Positions 6,497-11,213 of a DNA stretch of 11,213 nt are shown here, in pieces. A program made the translations under genes and the position numbers. The notes beneath the pieces are model-generated. The model was not told the origin of the DNA, made no database searches, and saw only the letters and a list, made by a program, of their open reading frames with translations. Every line of letters starts with the position of its first letter. The first letter of the stretch is position 1. This DNA comes from G963674505 sp964575975 (GTDB lineage Bacteria > Desulfobacterota > Desulfobacteria > Desulfobacterales > SKZT01), in assembly GCA_964575975.1 (NCBI GenBank), contig CAZNTU010000185.1, positions 1 to 11,213 of the forward strand, in the 5' to 3' direction.

Positions 6497-7144
6497 CTAC
6501 GCGGTTTCTTCGTCGGCCTGGAATTGTTTCGCGATCCTGACCGCCGCACCCGCGTCGCAGCCGTACGCGTCGGCCCCGATCTCCTCCGCGAAGGCTTCGG
6601 TCACCGGCGCCCCGCCTACCATGATCTTTACCCTGTCGCGCAACCCGGCTTCCTTGAAAGCTTCGATGGTTTCCTTCATCTTGGACATGGTGGTGGTGAG
6701 TAGGGCGGACATGCCGACGATGGCGGCGTCATGCTCCCTGACCGCGTCCACGAAGGCCGACGGGGCGACGTCGGTCCCCAGGTCGATCACAGTAAAACCG
6801 GAGCCTTCCATGAGCATTTTCAAGAGGTTTTTCCCGATGTCGTGAAGGTCGCCCTGGACCGTTCCGACGACGAATTTTCCGGAAGCGTCGTCATCGTCGT
6901 CGGTCAGCCGGGCTTTCAGCATTTCCACGCCGCCGCTCATAGCCCTTGCGGACATGAGGACCTCCGGGATGAACATCTCCTCCTTTTCCATTTTCCCGCC
7001 CACGACGTCCATTCCCTTGATCAGGCCTCCACGCATGATTTCGCGGGCGTCCCTGCCGTCGTTTAAAAGTTCCAGAATCAACAGTTTGATTTTATCTCCG
7101 TCGCCTTGTACGACGGCCTCTACGAGGTTTTGCAATTTCGCCAT
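6497..7144 (-). CDS. Corrinoid-binding methyl carrier protein (MttC/MtgC type)
   Basis: This 215-residue cytoplasmic protein carries the cobamide that shuttles methyl groups. The N-terminal four-helix cap domain covers about 1-85. A short acidic linker with five aspartates (82-86) leads to the Rossmann-like B12 domain. The base-off motif is complete: D99-x-H101-x-x-G104 in GDLHDIGKN, where H101 is the lower cobalt ligand, then S146-x-L148 and GG at 177-178. Length matches MtmC, MttC and MtgC (about 215). The start at 7144 has AAGGAG eight bases upstream. Its amber stop is followed, in frame and ten codons later, by the ATG of the MttB-family gene. It is the shared partner expected for the two MttB-family proteins around it. 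Confidence 0.95.
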   Translation of the reverse strand: MAKLQNLVEAVVQGDGDKIKLLILELLNDGRDAREIMRGGLIKGMDVVGGKMEKEEMFIPEVLMSARAMSGGVEMLKARLTDDDDDASGKFVVGTVQGDLHDIGKNLLKMLMEGSGFTVIDLGTDVAPSAFVDAVREHDAAIVGMSALLTTTMSKMKETIEAFKEAGLRDRVKIMVGGAPVTEAFAEEIGADAYGCDAGAAVRIAKQFQADEETA

Positions 7145-7190
7145 TTTTTTGTCTCCTTATTATTTCTACGTTTATTCGAAATCTCTTACG

Positions 7191-7250
7191 GCAACCGGAC
7201 CATCCTGGTCTGTTCGGGTCGGCAAGGCTAGCGCTGGGAACTCTGGTTGC
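7191..7250 (-). repeat. Possible intercistronic mRNA structure
   Basis: The 109-bp gap between the short MttB-family gene and the corrinoid protein gene holds an outer inverted repeat (GCAACC at 7191-7196, GGTTGC at 7245-7250) and an inner hairpin GACCA/TGGTC with a 3-base loop (7198-7210). No T-run follows. It might protect or process the downstream message; this is inference. Confidence 0.35.
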
Positions 7251-7253
7251 TTC

Positions 7254-8489
7254 TCAGGCCAGGAAAGCCTTCCCCGTGTTTTTCAAAGTATGCTCGTCAC
7301 TCATGTAGTTGGGGTTGCTACTGTTTCTCGCGATGCAGTCGAAGCCTTCCGGGTCGTACGGCTCGATCGCGAAATCGGGCGCTTGGTCCAGCGTGGTCTC
7401 GTTGCAAAGCTCCACGTGCCTTTCCAGTTTCCCGATGGAAAACGAAATCAGTTCCCTCAAAAAGCCGAAACAATGCCGCATTTGATGAAAACCGTATTTC
7501 TTCATGATCGCGAAGCCGTTGATCGCGTCCTGTTCGGCGCGCTCGTTCGGAACGTCCTGGCTTGTGGTGCATGCGGTCTGGATCGACGGAAGATCCAGCT
7601 TCCTGTTGATCTTTTCCTGAAGCAGGTTGGCGATGTTGTGCGAAACCATTCCCAGATCGACCGAATAGTTCTTCTGGATGTTGGCGATGGAGGGAAGTCC
7701 TGCGTGGACGACCGAAACGCCGGGATTGATGAGCTGCGTGAGCGCGACCCCGAACAAACCTTCGGCGTGGGTCAGCGTCAGCAGGCCCGACATGGAATAC
7801 GGGGCGGAAAGCCCGGCCATGGGCATGGTGGAGACGTAGATCGGGATTCCTTTTTCCACGCACGAGAAAAAGGCGTCGATCATGCTGTCGATCACGTTCA
7901 GAGGGCTGTTGACGATGGAAAACTGCACGGTCAATCCGCCTCTTTTGTCCGCGATCTCCTTCGCCCGGGCGATGCCCTCGTCGGTGAGAGTGGCTACGTA
8001 AATCGGCTTGTGGCAGTGCTCGATTATGGTGTCCATCACCTTGACTTCCTGACCCTTCAACAAAACGCCCCTCGCCATGAAATTTACGGCGTCGGACTCG
8101 TCGGCCACCGTGGCGATCTTCTTCAGGTGCTTCCACTCGGGCTGGATCAGGTCCCCGGTCACGTCGTCGTAGACGAACGGCGCGGTACCGCCGATTCCGA
8201 ACGAATTTTCGGGAATCCAATAGTCCGCCCTGCCAGGCGCGGTAGAAAGCGTTTGCTCGATCAGGGGGCGTAAAATGTGAAGGTGGTTTGTGTTTTCGTC
8301 GTAGGCGGCGAGGCCGGTGTCCTCGAATATTTTCCGGACGCGTTCGGAACGGACGCGAACTCCCACCTCCTCCAGGACCCGCAGAGCGTCCTCGTGAACT
8401 TGGTCTAAAAATTCCAGGTCGTCCAGGCTCTTGTCTCGGGAAACCGCGACGGCTTCCGCCTCGGCAGTATCCGCAATTGTGTCGCACAT
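7254..8489 (-). CDS. Divergent, short MttB-family methyltransferase homologue
   Basis: The 411-residue protein is related to MttB but about 70-80 residues shorter than typical members. Matching landmarks are MPMAGLSAPYSMSGLLTLTHAEG (222-244, equivalent to the SAQGGVTAPI block of the neighbour) and SNPNYMSDEHTLKN (391-404, equivalent to GQYLDCKHTLDN). The AGCSESKxxDEQ region is replaced by TACTTSQDVPNERAEQ (305-320), and the N-terminal region is shortened. It reads through without an in-frame amber codon. It may be a methyltransferase for another substrate, or a subunit or scaffold for the full-length enzyme. The start at 8489 has GGAAAGG about nine bases upstream. It follows the MBL gene by only 16 bp, which implies co-transcription. 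Confidence 0.82.
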   Translation of the reverse strand: MCDTIADTAEAEAVAVSRDKSLDDLEFLDQVHEDALRVLEEVGVRVRSERVRKIFEDTGLAAYDENTNHLHILRPLIEQTLSTAPGRADYWIPENSFGIGGTAPFVYDDVTGDLIQPEWKHLKKIATVADESDAVNFMARGVLLKGQEVKVMDTIIEHCHKPIYVATLTDEGIARAKEIADKRGGLTVQFSIVNSPLNVIDSMIDAFFSCVEKGIPIYVSTMPMAGLSAPYSMSGLLTLTHAEGLFGVALTQLINPGVSVVHAGLPSIANIQKNYSVDLGMVSHNIANLLQEKINRKLDLPSIQTACTTSQDVPNERAEQDAINGFAIMKKYGFHQMRHCFGFLRELISFSIGKLERHVELCNETTLDQAPDFAIEPYDPEGFDCIARNSSNPNYMSDEHTLKNTGKAFLA

Positions 8490-8505
8490 AATTCGTTACC
8501 TTTCC

Positions 8506-9354
8506 TTATATTTTCGTTCGATATCCATCGCGGGCGAATTCGATTCGGTTTATATGCCTCGAAATTTTCTCGTAGTCGTCGAAGCCTCGGTTCCAATATT
8601 CCTCCAGATGGACAAACAGCACGCGTTTCGCCCCTATCCGCCGGGAAAGCTCCAGGGTTTCCTCAAAGGTGTACAACGTCGTCCTGGAGACATGGTCGCT
8701 CGGATAGAAGAAACCGTGCTTCAATCCCGTCTTGAAAATTCCCGGCTGTATAATCAGCAGGTCGGCGCTTCCAACCTCCGGCCTGTCCTCCGGAAACGGT
8801 TTTACGTCGCACGGCGCGTAAACGAGTTTTCTGCCGTTTTTTTCGAACACGTAAACGAATGCGATCTGAGTCCCGCGATCGACGCCGATGGCCTCGATCT
8901 CCGTCTCGCCTATCCTCGCGCGGTCACGGAAGGTTAGGGTTCGAACGAAGCCTTGTTTTTCGTAGTAATCTATCAGAGGACCGTAGGCGGACCGGACTTC
9001 TTTCAACCGGCCGTACAGATATTCCGGCAAGACAAGGTCGATTCTCTTTTCCGGGTACCCTCGCCAAGTGCGAAAATCCAGCGCTATCTGCTCCACCACG
9101 CGGATTCCTTCCATGTGGTCGGGGTCCATGTGGGTAAACATCAGACGCTCCACCCGCTCGATCTTGCAACGGTTCAGCTGGAGCGAGATCTCCGCCGGGG
9201 TATCTAAAAGCAGGTTTTCGTCGTGAAGGAAAGCGGCGGGGCCGGTCCGTTCGTACGGCCCCCCCTTTTCCCTCGCCTCTTCGCAAACCCGGCAATCGCA
9301 GCATGGCTTGGGGATTACCGTGCATCCCCCGGAACCCAGAATCGTAATCTCCAT
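8506..9354 (-). CDS. Metallo-beta-lactamase-fold hydrolase, PhnP-like
   Basis: This 282-residue protein has the MBL fold. The N-terminus GSGGCTVIPKPCCDCRVCEEAR (7-28) carries a cysteine cluster (C11, C18, C19, C21, C24) like the structural zinc site of PhnP-type phosphodiesterases. The metal motif is T74-H75-M-D77-P-D79-H80, so the usual HxHxDH is changed to HxDxDH. Later metal-ligand candidates are D183 in YAPCDV and H249 in FVHLEE; S219-D220-H221 may also contribute. The substrate is unknown; a phosphodiester or cyclic phosphate is suggested by the PhnP resemblance only. The start at 9354 has AAGGA seven bases upstream. The gene is second in the series, 68 bp after asnB and 16 bp before the short MttB homologue. 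Confidence 0.85.
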   Translation of the reverse strand: MEITILGSGGCTVIPKPCCDCRVCEEAREKGGPYERTGPAAFLHDENLLLDTPAEISLQLNRCKIERVERLMFTHMDPDHMEGIRVVEQIALDFRTWRGYPEKRIDLVLPEYLYGRLKEVRSAYGPLIDYYEKQGFVRTLTFRDRARIGETEIEAIGVDRGTQIAFVYVFEKNGRKLVYAPCDVKPFPEDRPEVGSADLLIIQPGIFKTGLKHGFFYPSDHVSRTTLYTFEETLELSRRIGAKRVLFVHLEEYWNRGFDDYEKISRHINRIEFARDGYRTKI

Positions 9355-9422
9355 GGTCGCGTCCTTCGCCCGCCTTTAGACCAGCAGACTCGAAAACGTC
9401 GGGGTCGTCGCGCACCGGGAAA

Positions 9423-11069
9423 TCACGCGGCCGACAAGGATTCTTCCTCGTTCTCCTCCACGGACTCGTTCGGCGTGTCGTCCCTGTAGTTGTGCTTCAA
9501 GTCGCCGTCCACCGTGCCGCGAACCTTTTCCCGCTCCTCGGCGAAATCGAAGCCGGTCCAGATTCCGATGGAGCCCAGGATCGATTCCTGGGGATGATAC
9601 CCCTGGAAAATCTTGAAATAGTAAGCGGCTTCCTTGCTGTTGATGACGGCCCTGGGATTGTCCCTTACAATTTCCTTGTATTCCTTGTCCGACATCATCT
9701 TCTCGGCCACGGCCTCTCCGAGACTCTCGCACCCCGCTCCCTGCGTGTACTGGACCTTGTATCTCCACAGGATTTCGTCGGGGAGATAACCGGTGTTCTC
9801 GAACGACTTTCTCAGGATCCACTTTTCGATGCGTGCGCCGTTGTGCTCGCGGATTTTCAGCTCGGGCGGAATTTTCATGCCGAGATCGATCATTGCGACG
9901 TCCAAAAAGGGCACTCTCAATTCCAAACTGAAGAACATGCCCATCCGGTCGGCTCTCTGGAGATTGATGTTGTGAAGGTTGCCTATGCATCGTCTGGCCT
10001 CCAGGTTGAGCTTGTCCTGGGGAAAATGCTTCATGTAATGGTAGCCAGTGAAAACCTCGTCGGCGCCTTCGCCCGTCAAGACGACCGTAACATGGTCGGC
10101 GGCCAGCTTGCACGTGAAATAGCAGGGCACCGCGCACCGGACCAGGGAGGGATCGTAGGTCTCCAGCTTCCTGATTACCTCCGGAAGCGCATCGTAATAT
10201 TCCTGTTCCGTAAAGATCAGTTCGTGATGGGTGGAACCGATATGCCTCGCTGCGATGCGGGCCGCTATTATGTCGTCGCTAAAGTTGCCGTTCTCGTCTC
10301 TCATGCCCACGACGAACGTATGCAGGTTGGGAATCTCGTCGGACGCGATCGATGCCACCAGGCTGCTGTCCAACCCACCGGAGCAGAAGGATCCCACCGG
10401 TACCTCCGGGTCGGCCAGGAGACGCTTCTTTACCGCAGAAATGAAAGTCCTGCGAATGAGTTCGCTCGTCTCCTCGATGTCGGTCAGCAGGTGATCCTGC
10501 ACCTCCGGGATTTCGTAATAGGCGACGAAGCCTTCGTCGGGCGTGTAATAGTGTCCTGCGGGAAACTCGTGGACCTCCTCGACCCCGGCCAGGCTCATGG
10601 CCCCCAGCTCGGAGCTGAAATACATGTTGTCCTTGTAATAGCCGTAATAAAGCGGCTTGATTCCGATGGGGTCGCGGGCCAGCATGTACTTGTCCCCGTT
10701 GCAGATAGCGAACGCGAACATGCCGTCCAAATCTTTCACGCATGCCGGACCCTTTTCCCTGTAGTTGTGAAGAATGACCTCGGAATCGGACTTGGTCCGG
10801 AAACGGTATTTGACCGAGAGTTTCGATCTGATTTGCCTGAAATTGTAAATCTCGCCGTTGCAGATGATGCCCATCCGTCCCTTCTCCGCCAGGATTGGCT
10901 GGTGCCCCTTGGCCACGTCCACGATACTGAGACGCGTGTGGCCGAAAACCGCTTTTTCGCCGAAACTGTGGATGCCTCTGTCGTTTGGACCTCGATGCCC
11001 CAATGCATCCAGCATTTTGTCGATCGTTTTTTCGTCTCTTGCGCCAAAACATCCAGCTAAACCGCACAT
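9423..11069 (-). CDS. asnB: Asparagine synthetase, glutamine-hydrolysing (AsnB)
   Basis: AsnB makes asparagine from aspartate, ATP and glutamine. The 548-residue protein has the N-terminal Ntn glutaminase domain with nucleophile C2 in MCGLAG, RLSIVD (46-51) and NGEIYN (71-76). The C-terminal synthetase domain has the PPi-loop S230-GGLDSS and the GEGADE segment (333-338). Length equals that of bacterial AsnB (about 550); the last 25 residues are an acidic tail (VEENEEES). Both active sites look complete. The start at 11069 has AAGGAG six bases upstream. It is the first gene of the minus-strand series leading to the methyltransferases. It could be a housekeeping enzyme, or an amidotransferase acting on a pathway intermediate; sequence alone does not decide. 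Confidence 0.95.
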   Translation of the reverse strand: MCGLAGCFGARDEKTIDKMLDALGHRGPNDRGIHSFGEKAVFGHTRLSIVDVAKGHQPILAEKGRMGIICNGEIYNFRQIRSKLSVKYRFRTKSDSEVILHNYREKGPACVKDLDGMFAFAICNGDKYMLARDPIGIKPLYYGYYKDNMYFSSELGAMSLAGVEEVHEFPAGHYYTPDEGFVAYYEIPEVQDHLLTDIEETSELIRRTFISAVKKRLLADPEVPVGSFCSGGLDSSLVASIASDEIPNLHTFVVGMRDENGNFSDDIIAARIAARHIGSTHHELIFTEQEYYDALPEVIRKLETYDPSLVRCAVPCYFTCKLAADHVTVVLTGEGADEVFTGYHYMKHFPQDKLNLEARRCIGNLHNINLQRADRMGMFFSLELRVPFLDVAMIDLGMKIPPELKIREHNGARIEKWILRKSFENTGYLPDEILWRYKVQYTQGAGCESLGEAVAEKMMSDKEYKEIVRDNPRAVINSKEAAYYFKIFQGYHPQESILGSIGIWTGFDFAEEREKVRGTVDGDLKHNYRDDTPNESVEENEEESLSAA

Positions 11070-11091
11070 AAACTACTCCTTGGTTGGTAAC

Positions 11092-11133
11092 GGGTAATGG
11101 TTATTGGATATTGGTTATTGGGTAATGGTTATT
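11092..11133. repeat. Three tandem 14-bp repeats upstream of asnB
   Basis: Three contiguous units occur: GGGTAATGGTTATT (11092-11105), GGATATTGGTTATT (11106-11119) and GGGTAATGGTTATT (11120-11133). The outer two are identical and the middle differs at two positions. A degenerate flank (TGGTTGGTAAC) adjoins on the asnB side. The array lies between the putative -10 box and the ribosome-binding site of asnB, so it would be transcribed as part of the leader. Confidence 0.9.
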
Positions 11134-11138
11134 TTGAC

Positions 11139-11167
11139 ATTGTAAACTTAACGGGTAGCATGCCGAA
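11139..11167 (-). promoter_or_regulatory. Putative asnB promoter
   Basis: On the minus strand TACAAT (11144-11139) is a five-of-six match to the -10 box. At 17-base spacing the -35 position holds TTCGGC (11167-11162), a poor match. Transcription would start near 11132, inside the tandem repeat. The weak -35 box suggests an activator or a different promoter further upstream. Confidence 0.4.
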
Positions 11168-11213
11168 TTTATCAACCTGTGCGGTCGGAGGGCGGTGCAA
11201 TTCCCCCCTTGAG

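Noticed and set aside
9492..11060. 522-codon plus-strand frame opposite asnB
   Set aside because: Antisense shadow of an intact AsnB; such long frames arise readily opposite GC-rich genes.
11092..11133. CRISPR array
   Set aside because: Units of 14 bp are contiguous with no spacers, so this is a simple tandem repeat.

Overview
The window looks like a piece of a bacterial chromosome of moderate to high GC. It probably comes from an anaerobic Desulfobacterota (delta-proteobacterial) lineage. This is an inference from three things: a response regulator with a DUF4388 domain, a corrinoid-dependent MttB/MttC-type methyltransferase cassette, and the general look of PurA and of the small secreted protein. 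No 16S rRNA gene is present to confirm it.

The left third (1-3201) holds housekeeping genes plus one insertion sequence. A solitary IS200/IS605-type tnpA (178-606) is followed by four hairpins in tandem. Next is a minus-strand tRNA-Arg(ACG) with its own promoter and terminator. Diverging from it is tadA, the enzyme that edits the wobble adenosine of that same tRNA. Then come purA (adenylosuccinate synthetase) and a tRNA-Pro(CGG) with a strong terminator.

The middle (3202-4946) carries a small exported protein of unknown function and an orphan REC-DUF4388 response regulator on the opposite strand. The regulator is preceded by about 285 bp without a convincing gene, which contains a 15-bp operator-like palindrome.

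The right half (4947-11213) is one minus-strand gene series. In transcription order it is: asnB (asparagine synthetase), a PhnP-like metallo-beta-lactamase-fold protein, a short divergent MttB-family protein, an MttC/MtgC-type corrinoid protein, and a full-length MttB-family methyltransferase without an in-frame amber codon. It ends at a rho-independent terminator at 4947-4989. A 3 x 14-bp tandem repeat lies in the presumed asnB leader.

The methyltransferase and corrinoid protein form the core of a corrinoid-dependent demethylation pathway for a quaternary or tertiary amine. The methyl group would pass from the substrate to Co(I) on the corrinoid protein and then to a folate or another acceptor, through a methyltransferase not seen here. 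A second MttB paralogue, an atypical MBL protein (HxDxDH in place of HxHxDH) and an asparagine synthetase in the same series are not explained by the known glycine betaine or trimethylamine pathways. This is the part of the window most likely to be a new system.
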